Source of the DNA: Bradyrhizobium diazoefficiens
Lineage (GTDB): Bacteria > Pseudomonadota > Alphaproteobacteria > Rhizobiales > Xanthobacteraceae
DNA: 64,000 nt
Direction of reading: 5' to 3'
NCBI RefSeq assembly: GCF_018131185.1
Contig: NZ_JAFCJE010000002.1
Span: forward strand, 124,001-188,000
The translations under genes were made by a program, and so were the position numbers. The notes under the pieces were generated by a model. That model worked only from the letters and a program-made list of their open reading frames with translations. It searched no databases and was not told the origin of the DNA. Each line of letters begins with the position of its first letter. Within the stretch, counting starts at the first letter, position 1. This document shows, piece by piece, positions 53,900-62,584 of the stretch.

Positions 53900-54075
53900 G
53901 TGACGTCCGCAACCTCCTCATCCGCGGCAGCGAAAAGGTGATCGGGCACTACCGCATGTTGCTGGCCGGTGCCAGAAGCGAGAGCGAACGCGAGCTCTAT
54001 CGCGCCCGGATCGAGCGCGAGCAGCGCTTGCTCGATTCGCTCCAACACGGCTTGGTGGATCGATCGGCGGCGTGA
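53896..54075 (+). CDS. Small helical protein (second of a tandem pair)
   Basis: 59 aa, starting at the ATGA overlap with the preceding small gene. The sequence is helical and charged (LLIRGSEKVIGHYRMLLAGA, then YRARIEREQRLLDSL), parallel to its neighbour's helix pair. No membrane segment or signal peptide. It ends 5 bp before the stop of the convergent VOC gene. Unknown function; possibly both form a heterodimer. Confidence 0.68.
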   Translation: MSDVRNLLIRGSEKVIGHYRMLLAGARSESERELYRARIEREQRLLDSLQHGLVDRSAA

Positions 54076-54080
54076 GGGAG

Positions 54081-54968
54081 CTACCCCTCGTATTGGTCCG
54101 GTCCCATCGCCCAGAGCGACTGGTCGTGGCCGTACGCGTAATTCCGGTTATTGAGCGCGGGATTGCGATTGACCATCGGCCGCATGAACATCGGATGGGT
54201 GGCGCTGCGCACCTCGTGCTCGACCGTGAACAGCGGCTTGCCGCTGTCGAGGTCGACGATGTCGCAGAACCGGTACTGGTATTGATTGTCCTCGCGGGAG
54301 ACCAGCTTGCGCGCCAGGAGCTTTCGATACGGGCCGGAGAAGTCGGTGATGTACATCTGCAAATGATGCCCATCATAGTCGCGCTGCGGCTGATCGGTCT
54401 CGCGGAACAGCAGATGCTGGTTGCGGCCCGTCTTCACGGCGGCGACCGTGCCGTCGCCATTCCACAGCTCCGATGGCATGCCCATGATCTCGGGGTAGAA
54501 GGCGCAGATGCCGCGCGCCGATCCCACGGGCACGTCGAGCTCGACATAGGGAATGCCGAGCGCGATGCGCCCGAAGCGCGCGGCGTCGGGCTCGTAGCAG
54601 CGCAGGCGGTTGCCCCACGGACAGATCGCCTCGACGTGGTCGTTGCGCTCGGCGAAGGCGAAGGCAGTGCCCTCGAGCTTCTTCGCGACTGACGCCAGCC
54701 GCCCCAGCAGCGCCTCGCGGCCCGCGATGACGAGCCCGATATGGCCCCGCAGCACCTGCGGCTTGCCGCTCGGCAGGTGAAACTGGCTTCGTCCGGCGTT
54801 GATCCACATGTTGGTGTCCGACACCATCAGAAAGGGATCGCGGGTCAGTCCGAGCCCCGCGACGTAGAACAGGGTGGCGAGGCGCTGATCCGGAACCTGG
54901 ATGTTGACGTGCTCGAAATGGATGGCATTGCCGAGATCTTCTGCGGATCGGTCGAATTGTTGCGGCAT
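54081..54968 (-). CDS. VOC (glyoxalase/dioxygenase superfamily) protein
   Basis: 295 aa from ATG 54968; ATG 55001 would add 11 residues, and neither has a strong ribosome site. Two VOC-type beta-alpha-beta modules are visible: an N-terminal one (FEHVNIQVPDQRLATLFYVA) and a second beginning PYVELDVPVGSARGICAFYPEIMG. Possible metal ligands are H of FEHV, H of HHLQMYITD and E of VEHEVR. It may be a dioxygenase, glyoxalase or lyase; substrate unknown. Ordinary composition and no FixK box nearby. Confidence 0.8.
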   Translation of the reverse strand: MPQQFDRSAEDLGNAIHFEHVNIQVPDQRLATLFYVAGLGLTRDPFLMVSDTNMWINAGRSQFHLPSGKPQVLRGHIGLVIAGREALLGRLASVAKKLEGTAFAFAERNDHVEAICPWGNRLRCYEPDAARFGRIALGIPYVELDVPVGSARGICAFYPEIMGMPSELWNGDGTVAAVKTGRNQHLLFRETDQPQRDYDGHHLQMYITDFSGPYRKLLARKLVSREDNQYQYRFCDIVDLDSGKPLFTVEHEVRSATHPMFMRPMVNRNPALNNRNYAYGHDQSLWAMGPDQYEG

Positions 54969-55130
54969 GGATGGGCACTCTGGCTGGGGGCTGGAGTGCA
55001 TATTAGAGCAGAATTTCCGTCCGCCGAAACGGGGCGCCGATCAAATATCGGGGCAGCGCACGATGCCCGTTGCCACCTTGCCGTAGCAGCTGTTCCCTGT
55101 AAGCTCTCCAAAACATCAGGGAAGGGATCG

Positions 55131-56318
55131 ATGGGAGGAGTTCTGGAGGGCGTGCGCGTCCTCGATTTCGGGCGCTACATTGCGGGCCCCTATTGCGCGA
55201 CCCTGCTGGCCGAGTTCGGGGCCGAGGTCATCCGTGTCGAGAAGCGCGACGGCAGCGAGGATCGCTTCGTGGCGCCGGTCGGGGAAGGCGGCGAAGGCGC
55301 GCTGTTCCTCCAGATCAATCGCAACAAGAAGTGCATCACGCTCGATCCGATGAAGCCGGAGGGGCAGGAGGTGATGCGCCGCCTGATTGGGACCGCGGAT
55401 GTCGTCGTCGCCAATCTGCCGCCGCAGACCCTGCGCGCGATGAAGCTCGACTACGAGTCCTTGAAGGCGATCAAGCCCGACATCATCCTGACGACGGCAA
55501 CCGCATTCGGCGGGCCGGGGCCGTGGTCCGACCGCGTCGGCTTCGACGGTGTCGGCCAGGTCATGTCGGGGTCGGTGTACATGACGGGCACTGGCGATCC
55601 ACCCTACCGCGCCGCGGTGAACTGGGTCGATTTCGGCACCGCGCTGCATTGCGCGTTCGGCACGCTCGCAGCCCTGATCGAGCGCGGCAAATCCGGGCGT
55701 GGGCAAATCGTCGAAGGCGCGCTGCTCGCAACCGCGCTGTCCTTCACCAATGCCACGCTGATCGAGCAGGCGGTGATCAACGTCAACCGCGTCCCGACGG
55801 GCAATCTCGGCCAGACCGCTGCGCCGGCCGACATCTACCGGACCCGGGACGGCTGGGTGCTTTGCCAGGTCACCGGACATCCGCTGTTCAAGCGCTGGGC
55901 GCGGCTGATGGGCGAGGAGGAGCTGTGGCTGAACGATCCGCGCTTTTCCGACGACATCAGCCGGGGCAACAACGGCCCCGTCATCAGCGAGCGGATGGCG
56001 CGCTGGTGCGCCGAGCGTACCACGCAGGAGGCCGTCGATGCGTTGGGCACGGCGATGATTCCGACCGGGCCCGTGCTCTCACCGCAACAGGCGCTGGATC
56101 ATCCGCACATCCGGGCGGCCGGCTTCATGCAGGACGTCGACTATCCAGGCTTGCCGAAGCCCGCGCCGGTAACGCGTGCTGCGGTCCGGTTGTCGGAAAC
56201 GCCGGGCGAGATCGCAACGCGCCCGCCGACGCTCGGCGAGCACAACGATCTCGTCCTCGCCGAGCTCGGCTATGATGCGGCGGCGATCGCGGCGCTCCGG
56301 CAGGATGGTGTCATCTAG
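55131..56318 (+). CDS. CaiB/BaiF family CoA-transferase (family III)
   Basis: 395 aa. ATG 55131 has GAAGGG upstream. Motifs are VLDFGRYIAGPYCATLLAEFGAEVIRVEK at the N-terminus, INRNKKCITLD, and NWVDFGTALHCAFGTLAAL carrying a probable catalytic aspartate. The C-terminal domain is complete. The family moves CoA between organic acids (formate/oxalate, carnitine, succinate/mesaconate, bile acids). It is convergent with the DUF72 gene, overlapping by 4 nt. Confidence 0.92.
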   Translation: MGGVLEGVRVLDFGRYIAGPYCATLLAEFGAEVIRVEKRDGSEDRFVAPVGEGGEGALFLQINRNKKCITLDPMKPEGQEVMRRLIGTADVVVANLPPQTLRAMKLDYESLKAIKPDIILTTATAFGGPGPWSDRVGFDGVGQVMSGSVYMTGTGDPPYRAAVNWVDFGTALHCAFGTLAALIERGKSGRGQIVEGALLATALSFTNATLIEQAVINVNRVPTGNLGQTAAPADIYRTRDGWVLCQVTGHPLFKRWARLMGEEELWLNDPRFSDDISRGNNGPVISERMARWCAERTTQEAVDALGTAMIPTGPVLSPQQALDHPHIRAAGFMQDVDYPGLPKPAPVTRAAVRLSETPGEIATRPPTLGEHNDLVLAELGYDAAAIAALRQDGVI

Positions 56319-57037
56319 AGCAATTGCTTCAACGCCTGTGCGTCGGCTGGTGCCGCGCTCTTCTGGTCGTTGTCGAAATAGACATAGACGTCGCAGCCCT
56401 GCCGCTTCCAGGACTTGATGCGCTTTGCCCATTGCGCCAGCGTCGCCTTGGTGTAGTGCCCGTGGTAGCGCCCGCTCGGCCCGTGTCCGCGCACATAGAC
56501 GAAATCCGCCGTGCGCTTCCATGGCGCCGGCGCATCGTGATGGTCGGACAGGCACAGCGACATGTTCTCGTCCGCCAGCATGCGCAAGATGCGCGGCTGA
56601 TACCAGCTCGGATGACGGAACTCGAAACTGTAACGCCGCTTGCGCGACAACAGCTTGAAGAAAGACGCGAGCCGGTCGACATTCGCCTCGAACTGCGGCG
56701 GCAGCTGGAACAGGATCGGGCCGGCCTTGCCGCCGAGGCGGGAGATGCGGTCCTCCAGCAGCGCGAGGCTGTTGTCGGAGCGCTCCGACAGGCGCTTCCA
56801 GTGCGTGATGAATTTCGACGCCTTCCAGGCGAAGATGAAATCCCCGTCGGTCTGCTCGCGCCAGCCTTTCACCGCTTCGGGCGTCGGCGTGCGGTAGAAC
56901 ACGCCGTTCAGCTCCGTCGTGTCGAACTGTCCGGCGTAGTAGCGCAACTGTTCCTTCAGCGTCACGCCCTCGGGAAAGAACGGCCCGCGCCAGGAATCGT
57001 AGTGCCAGCCGGAGGTGCCGATCAGAACGCGCGCCAT
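56315..57037 (-). CDS. DUF72 (YecE-like) family protein
   Basis: 240 aa TIM-barrel protein. Family signatures are IGTSGWHYDSWRGPFFPEG, FDTTELNGVFYRTP, FAWKASKFITHWKRL, ILFQLPPQFEAN, and the late VYVYFDNDQKSAAPADA. Function unknown. It is divergent from the small hypothetical gene at 57130. Confidence 0.93.
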   Translation of the reverse strand: MARVLIGTSGWHYDSWRGPFFPEGVTLKEQLRYYAGQFDTTELNGVFYRTPTPEAVKGWREQTDGDFIFAWKASKFITHWKRLSERSDNSLALLEDRISRLGGKAGPILFQLPPQFEANVDRLASFFKLLSRKRRYSFEFRHPSWYQPRILRMLADENMSLCLSDHHDAPAPWKRTADFVYVRGHGPSGRYHGHYTKATLAQWAKRIKSWKRQGCDVYVYFDNDQKSAAPADAQALKQLL

Positions 57038-57129
57038 GTTTCACGTGCCATCCGTTGCCGTTTGCCGGAAGGAACGTCCGTGCCGCCGATACGTTTCTCA
57101 CGGGCTTGATCGACGCAGGACCGGAACCG

Positions 57130-57345
57130 ATGTACGCGCTGTTCGAAGGCAACAAGCAGATCGGCGATCCCTTTCCCACCGAGAAAGAGGTGTGGGAGGC
57201 CGCCCTGATCGAGGGGCTGGTGACCGACGTTCCCGTGGCGGACGAGGAGGGCGGCCGGCTTCTCCCGGAGGGATATCACGTCTCGCGCGTCGAGGAGGCC
57301 TTCGAGCCCCGGGCCGGCTGGAAGCTGCCGCGCGAGATCTCTTGA
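57130..57345 (+). CDS. Small hypothetical protein
   Basis: 71 aa from ATG 57130 (MYALFEGNKQIGDPFPTEKE); a longer in-frame start at 57055 adds residues that look non-coding. Soluble, acidic, with no signal or membrane segment. Similar short proteins of unknown function occur in Bradyrhizobium. It ends 1 bp before the stop of the convergent M20 amidohydrolase gene. Confidence 0.65.
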   Translation: MYALFEGNKQIGDPFPTEKEVWEAALIEGLVTDVPVADEEGGRLLPEGYHVSRVEEAFEPRAGWKLPREIS

Positions 57346-57346
57346 G

Positions 57347-58555
57347 CTAGTTCGACGACAGCGCCGCCTTGGCCACTTCGGCCATCCAGCTCGATGCCAC
57401 CGGCAGGATCGCGTCGTTGAAATCGTAGCGCGGGCCGTGCAGCTCGGCGCCGTCGCGGAGCTCGCCATTGCCGATCCAGACGAAGGCGCCCGGCCGCTGC
57501 TGGAGATAGTGGGCAAAATCCTCGCCGGCCATGCTGGGCGCGAGGTCGCGCCGCAGCTCGGCCCGCACCTTCGCAGCGGCGATCCGGGCCAGGCCCGCCT
57601 CATCAGGCGTGTTGATCACGACGCCGACGCCCATGACGATCTCGGGCGTCACCTTGACGCCAAAGCTCGTCGCGATCCCGGCGCACGTGCGCTCGATCCC
57701 GTCGAGGATGACGTCCTTGACGGCGTCGCGGTGGTACCGCAGCGTGCCGCGAATGGTCACGCTTCCGGCGATCTGGTTCGGCGCGGTGCCGCCTTCGATG
57801 GTGCAGAGCGAGAGCACGGCGGTGTCGAGCGGATCGACGCTGCGCGAGGTGATCGATTGCAGCGCCACGATCAGATGGCCGGCCGCCATCACCGGATCGC
57901 GTGTCAAATGCGGCATGCCGGCGTGGCCCGCATGGCCCTCGATGGTGATGGTGACGCGTCCGCCGGAGGCCATGACGACGCCGTCATGCACGGCGATGGT
58001 GCCGGCGGCAAGGCCGGGCCAATTGTGAAAACCGAACACCCGCTCCATCGGAAAGCGGTCGAACAGACCGTCCGCCACCATGGCGCGTGAGCCGCCAAAG
58101 CCTTCCTCGGCCGGCTGGAAGATGAAATCGACCGTGCCGCTCCAATCGGTATCGCTGGTGAGCAGGGCGGCAGCGCCGAGCAATGAGGCGGTGTGGCCGT
58201 CGTGGCCGCACGCATGCATGACGCCCGATGTCTTGGAAGCGTAGGGCAGGCCGGTGTCCTCGGTGATCGGCAGCGCATCCATGTCGGCGCGCAGGCCGAT
58301 CCGCCTCTGCGCATGCCCGCGGGTCAATGTCGCGACGACGCCGTGCCCGCCGACGCCTGCCACGAAGGGAATGCCGAGCTCGGTGAGCTTGTCCTGCACG
58401 AAGGCGGCGGTCTCTTTCTCCTGGAGCGAAAGCTCGGGGTGCGCATGAAGGTGCTGGCGCCACGCGGTCAGTTTCTGGTGCAGCTCGGGGGGCAAGATGG
58501 GGTCTTTCGCAAAGTGTCGGTTGCCGCACCATAGCGGATTATCCGCGCACTGCAT
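57347..58555 (-). CDS. M20 family amidohydrolase (hippurate hydrolase/IAA-amino-acid hydrolase type)
   Basis: 402 aa from ATG 58555; ATG 58591 is also in frame. Metal and catalytic motifs are GLRADMDALPI, GVMHACGHDGHTASLLG, FQPAEEGFGG, and the late MAGEDFAHYLQQRPGAF; the lid domain contains GHAGHAGMPH. It probably removes an acyl group from an amino acid or an auxin conjugate, in the cytoplasm. It is followed on the same strand by nothing coupled, and preceded by the enolase-superfamily gene 86 bp upstream. Confidence 0.9.
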   Translation of the reverse strand: MQCADNPLWCGNRHFAKDPILPPELHQKLTAWRQHLHAHPELSLQEKETAAFVQDKLTELGIPFVAGVGGHGVVATLTRGHAQRRIGLRADMDALPITEDTGLPYASKTSGVMHACGHDGHTASLLGAAALLTSDTDWSGTVDFIFQPAEEGFGGSRAMVADGLFDRFPMERVFGFHNWPGLAAGTIAVHDGVVMASGGRVTITIEGHAGHAGMPHLTRDPVMAAGHLIVALQSITSRSVDPLDTAVLSLCTIEGGTAPNQIAGSVTIRGTLRYHRDAVKDVILDGIERTCAGIATSFGVKVTPEIVMGVGVVINTPDEAGLARIAAAKVRAELRRDLAPSMAGEDFAHYLQQRPGAFVWIGNGELRDGAELHGPRYDFNDAILPVASSWMAEVAKAALSSN

Positions 58556-58641
58556 CCGGCACGTTGGAATGCCTCGCGTGCAATAGCGCAAGCCGCTTCC
58601 ACGTCATTCCGGGGCGCGCCTTCGCCGCGTCCCAATTGATA

Positions 58642-59727
58642 TCATGCCAGCTTCGCAAGTCCGCCCCAATCAAAACTGATGCCGTGGCCCGGCCTGTCAG
58701 GCGCCAGCGCCTTGCCGTCCTGAAGCACCAGCGGGTGCTCGATGTACTTGTCCAGGCCGAAACCGTGCGCCTCCAGATAGGAGCGGTTCGGGCAGGCCGC
58801 GAGCAGGTGCACGGTGATGTCGTGCGCGCCGTGGCTGGTCACGGGCAGGTTGAACGCCTCGGCCAGCCGCGCGATCTTCATGAAGGCGCTGACGCCGCCG
58901 CAATTGGTGACGTCGGGCTCGGGATAGGACACCGCGCCACTGGCGATGTAGTTCTTGAACTCCCACAGCGAGCGCAAATTCTCGCCAGCCGCGATCGGCA
59001 CGCCGCCCTCCTGCATGATGCGCGCATGGCCTGCGACGTCATCGGGAATGATCGGCTCCTCGAGCCAGGTGAGGTCGTAGGGACCGAAGGCCCGGGCGGC
59101 ACGGATCGCCTCTTCGACAGTCCATTTCATGTTGGCATCCGCCATCAGCGGAAAGCCGTCGCCGAGATGCTGCCGCATTGCGGAGACCTTCGCGACGTCG
59201 ATTTTCAGCTCGGGCCGGCCGACCTTCATCTTGATCGCGCGAAATCCCTTGGCGAGATTGCCGTCGGTCTGCTTGAGCAGCTCATCGACGGAGAGATCGA
59301 GGTCGATGCCGCCGGCATAGCACGGCACGCGCGCGTCGAAACCGCCGAGCAGGCGATACAACGGCAAGCCCGCGCGCCGCGCCTTCAGATCCCACAGCGC
59401 GATGTCGAGCGCGGACAGCGCCAGCACCACCGGCCCGCCGCGGCCGCCATAGTGCAGCCCCCACCAGACATGATGCCAGATCGCCTCGGTATCGTCAGCC
59501 TCGCGCCCCTCGACCAGCGCGGAGATCTCGCGTCTGAGGATGTCGGCGACAGCGCCGCCGTTGCGACCCACGGTGTAGGTGTAGCCGACGCCCTCGGCGC
59601 CATCGGCATCGCGGATGCGGCAGGTGATCAGCTCGAACGCCGTCATGTCCCCATGCGTGGAGTCGGAGAGCGTGATGGGGAGGGGGATCCGGTAGAGTCC
59701 GGTATCGGTCGTTGCGATGCGCGGCAT
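58642..59727 (-). CDS. Mandelate racemase/muconate lactonizing enzyme family protein
   Basis: 361 aa enolase-superfamily enzyme. The N-terminal capping domain (about 1-125) precedes the barrel with K-x-K (AIKMKVGRP), metal ligands D of LMADANMKW, E of LEEPIIPDD and E of AAGENLRS, and a late SHGAHDITVHL containing the general-acid/base histidine. This set fits MR-type dehydratases or racemases of sugar acids; the substrate is not visible. Confidence 0.92.
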   Translation of the reverse strand: MPRIATTDTGLYRIPLPITLSDSTHGDMTAFELITCRIRDADGAEGVGYTYTVGRNGGAVADILRREISALVEGREADDTEAIWHHVWWGLHYGGRGGPVVLALSALDIALWDLKARRAGLPLYRLLGGFDARVPCYAGGIDLDLSVDELLKQTDGNLAKGFRAIKMKVGRPELKIDVAKVSAMRQHLGDGFPLMADANMKWTVEEAIRAARAFGPYDLTWLEEPIIPDDVAGHARIMQEGGVPIAAGENLRSLWEFKNYIASGAVSYPEPDVTNCGGVSAFMKIARLAEAFNLPVTSHGAHDITVHLLAACPNRSYLEAHGFGLDKYIEHPLVLQDGKALAPDRPGHGISFDWGGLAKLA

Positions 59728-59875
59728 GATTCCTTCCTGTTTTTTAGTTCAGGTTAAGCCGATCGTGCGGCGCGTACAATCTTCGGCAACGACGGCGGTG
59801 AGCGGATCCGGCACTTTCCTCGCCGAATCCGCGCCGCACCGCTGCGATTTGTCGTCGCGCCGATGCCGCTAGCGC

Positions 59876-61078
59876 CTAGATGATGAAGTCCGTCGCCTCC
59901 AGCGAGGCCGCATGAACCCCGCTCAAAGTGATGGTGTCATTGGCGGAGAGGTGAATCACCGCATTCCCCGAGCTGTCATCGCTGATGAGACTGGACACAG
60001 CCGCCCAATCCGCAAAACCGTAGTCGTGCAGGTTGATCACGTCGAGTTCCGGCGCGGTGCTGCCGACGGCGGTGTTGCCTTGATTGAAGTCGTTGATGAC
60101 GTCGTTGCCGGAGCTGGCCGTGAAGACGAAGACATCGTTGTTCGGCCCGCCCCACAGCTGATCATTGCCCGCGCCGCCGTTCAGCGTGTCCGTGCCGCCG
60201 GTGATGGAGCCAGGGGTAGATGGCGCATAAGTCCGCGCATCGCCGTAGAGATGATCGGTGAACTCTCCGCCGTTGAGAGTGTCGTTGCCGCCGCGCGCGT
60301 TGCTGGACATGTTCGGGGCGTCACCAACCAACTCGGAGCCGTAGACGGCCGGGGGCTGCTCGCCACCGTTCGTGACGAAGCTCAATGTGTCGTTTCCACC
60401 TTGCGCGTTGTCATCCAAGGATGTGAGCGAATCCCCGGCCAGGCTTCCGCCTCCGATCGCCATGTCGCTGCTGATGCCCAGGGTGAGGTTGTCACTTCCG
60501 CCAATTGCGTTGCCGGTCATGGCACCGACGGCATCCCCGCTGAGGGTAGCCGTGCTTTCGAACGCATATTCGAACACGTTCAGCGTGTCGTTGCCGCCAT
60601 GCGCGTTGTCGCTCATGGATCCCCCGGCATCGCCGCTGAACACGTTCTCGAAGGCCCGTCCTCCAGTCACGGCCGTCAGCGTGTCATTGCCGCCCTGCGT
60701 GCTGCCCGACATGTCGCCTCCGGCATCTCCGTAAATGGAGATGTTGGAGCGGAAATTGCCGCCGGCGTCGGCGGAGAGCGTGTCGTTGCCGCCTGCAGCA
60801 TTGCCCAACATGGTCTCGGCGTCGCCCATAATGGTGGCGCCGCTGAAGGGATAGTCCACGTTCGCCGTGAGCGTGTCGTTGCCGCCGTGGGAATTGCCCT
60901 GCATGACCGTGTCTTCGCCGATCAGCGTAACGAACACGTCCGCGTTGAGGATGGTTGCCGTCACCGTGTCGTTCCCGCCCCAGCCATCGATCGGGAAGTT
61001 GGGATCTCCGACGATGGTCGCGGTTTGGCTGAAGTCCGGAAAGGTGAGGATCAGGGTGTCGTTCGGCATCGTGCGCAT
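59876..61078 (-). CDS. RTX-like calcium-binding protein with 31-36-residue repeats
   Basis: 400 aa, no signal peptide. Eight GGNDTL-type motifs (one GGSDNL, one GGNDTV) start at residues 34, 65, 96, 129, 161, 193, 227 and 263, giving units of 31-36 residues with a conserved GDA..M..NA before each motif. Canonical nonapeptide repeats are confined to about 268-310 (GGTDTLNGGAGNDQLWGG). The end (SANDTITLSGVHAASLEATDF) resembles RTX C-terminal export signals. It is presumably exported by a type I system not encoded here and binds Ca2+ outside the cell. Confidence 0.83.
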   Translation of the reverse strand: MRTMPNDTLILTFPDFSQTATIVGDPNFPIDGWGGNDTVTATILNADVFVTLIGEDTVMQGNSHGGNDTLTANVDYPFSGATIMGDAETMLGNAAGGNDTLSADAGGNFRSNISIYGDAGGDMSGSTQGGNDTLTAVTGGRAFENVFSGDAGGSMSDNAHGGNDTLNVFEYAFESTATLSGDAVGAMTGNAIGGSDNLTLGISSDMAIGGGSLAGDSLTSLDDNAQGGNDTLSFVTNGGEQPPAVYGSELVGDAPNMSSNARGGNDTLNGGEFTDHLYGDARTYAPSTPGSITGGTDTLNGGAGNDQLWGGPNNDVFVFTASSGNDVINDFNQGNTAVGSTAPELDVINLHDYGFADWAAVSSLISDDSSGNAVIHLSANDTITLSGVHAASLEATDFII

Positions 61079-61345
61079 GGCGCATCACTCCCATTTCATG
61101 TCAGTCGCGTGACTCCGAAAGCAGCGGAGGTCTCGGCGAGACGCACTGCGGTCACGCTTGAATCTGAATCTACTTGGAGTTGATGGCGGAGGTTTGCTTC
61201 TAACTCGATTTGATTGCGGCCGAGGAACCGCGTGACCGTGCTCGCCATCGATGGCAGCACGGGACATGCGCGGACTTCACGGAAGCCGCGATCGATCCGT
61301 GAGATCAGAGCGGTGTTAGAGCGCTATGACGTGCCGTTTGCCATC

Positions 61346-62551
61346 TCACCGCATCGTCGCGAGTTGCACTGCCAGCGCGCAGGCGCGGTCGTATTCGTCC
61401 AGATTGATCCATTCGTCGACCGTGTGCGCCTCGTTCTGCCCGGCGCCGAAGGTCACGGTCGGAATGCCGTGACGAACCATCCAATTGGCATCCAGCCCGC
61501 CATTGGCGGTGCGGACGTTCGGCGTGCCGCCGACCGCGGATACGGCCTCGACCGCGCGCTTGATCACGGGCTGGCTGTCCTTCATGCGGAACGGATAATA
61601 GTCGGTCTCGGCCTTGAACTTGACCTTGCCGGACTTGCCTTGCGCGTTGGTCACCTTCTTGGCCGCCTTCTCGAACGCGGCCTTGTAGGCTTTCGTGATC
61701 TCCTTGAAGAACTTTCCGTCATGGCTGCGGCTCTCGCCGCGCACATGCACGTAGTCGGTGACGACATTGGTGGCATCGCCCGCGGGGCGGCCCTCGCCGC
61801 CGGTCACCGGGCCGACATTGCTGGTGCCCATCCGCGCGCTCGCGCCCTTGCCCTTCACCACCTTGCCGAACCAGCCGCCGGCTTTCACTTCCGCAAGGGC
61901 GAGGGCCATGATCATGGTCGAGGAGATGCCGCGCTCCGGCGCGACGCCGGCATGCGAGGCGCGGCCGAAGATCTCGACGGTCCAGCGGTCGGCGCCGACC
62001 GCGCCGATGACGACGTTGGAGGCAGAGCCGCCGTCATAGTTAAACGCCATCACGGGGGAGCCGAGTTCGTCGAGCTTGACGTGGCGCGCGCCATAGAGCC
62101 CGCTCTCCTCGCGCACGCAGAACAACAGCGTGATCGGCGGATGGTCGAGCTTCTGCTTTTCGAGCTCTGCGGCCAGCGTCACCAGCACGCCGCAGCCGCA
62201 GCGATTGTCGCCGCCGAGCGCGGTCCTGGCTTCGTTGACGATCTTGCGTCCGGATTTCTTCGGCTTGGCACCGGCGCAGAGCGGCACGGTGTCCATGTGG
62301 GTCATGAACATGATGCGCGGCTGGTTGTGCAGCGCGCCGCGGCCGGGCAGGTCGACGATGAGGTTGCCGGTCTCGGTCGGCACCGGAATGCGCGTGTTGG
62401 CATCGTCGAGCCGGATCGCCTTCGCCGGTACGCCGCTCTCCTTCAGCGCGTCCATGAGCTCCCGCCCGATGGCCGCCTCCTGTCCGGTGACGCCCTCGAC
62501 GGCGAGGAAGCGCATGAGGCGGTCGGTGGCGGCTTGGGTGTCGACAGGCAT
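61346..62551 (-). CDS. M20/M42-type zinc peptidase (peptidase T-like)
   Basis: 401 aa from ATG 62551 (AAAGGAA upstream). Metal motifs are FMTHMDTVP, GGDNRCGCGVLVT (bridging Asp) and LLFCVREESGLYGA, with a lid region IFGRASHAGVAPERG and the late GAGQNEAHTVDEWI. It cleaves peptides in the cytoplasm, probably tripeptides or small peptides; the class resembles peptidase T or the alpha-proteobacterial carboxypeptidase G2 group. The MFS gene lies 33 bp upstream on the same strand and may form an operon. Confidence 0.88.
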   Translation of the reverse strand: MPVDTQAATDRLMRFLAVEGVTGQEAAIGRELMDALKESGVPAKAIRLDDANTRIPVPTETGNLIVDLPGRGALHNQPRIMFMTHMDTVPLCAGAKPKKSGRKIVNEARTALGGDNRCGCGVLVTLAAELEKQKLDHPPITLLFCVREESGLYGARHVKLDELGSPVMAFNYDGGSASNVVIGAVGADRWTVEIFGRASHAGVAPERGISSTMIMALALAEVKAGGWFGKVVKGKGASARMGTSNVGPVTGGEGRPAGDATNVVTDYVHVRGESRSHDGKFFKEITKAYKAAFEKAAKKVTNAQGKSGKVKFKAETDYYPFRMKDSQPVIKRAVEAVSAVGGTPNVRTANGGLDANWMVRHGIPTVTFGAGQNEAHTVDEWINLDEYDRACALAVQLATMR

Positions 62552-62584
62552 GAATGATTCCTTTGGCGGGTAGGGCACGCCATC

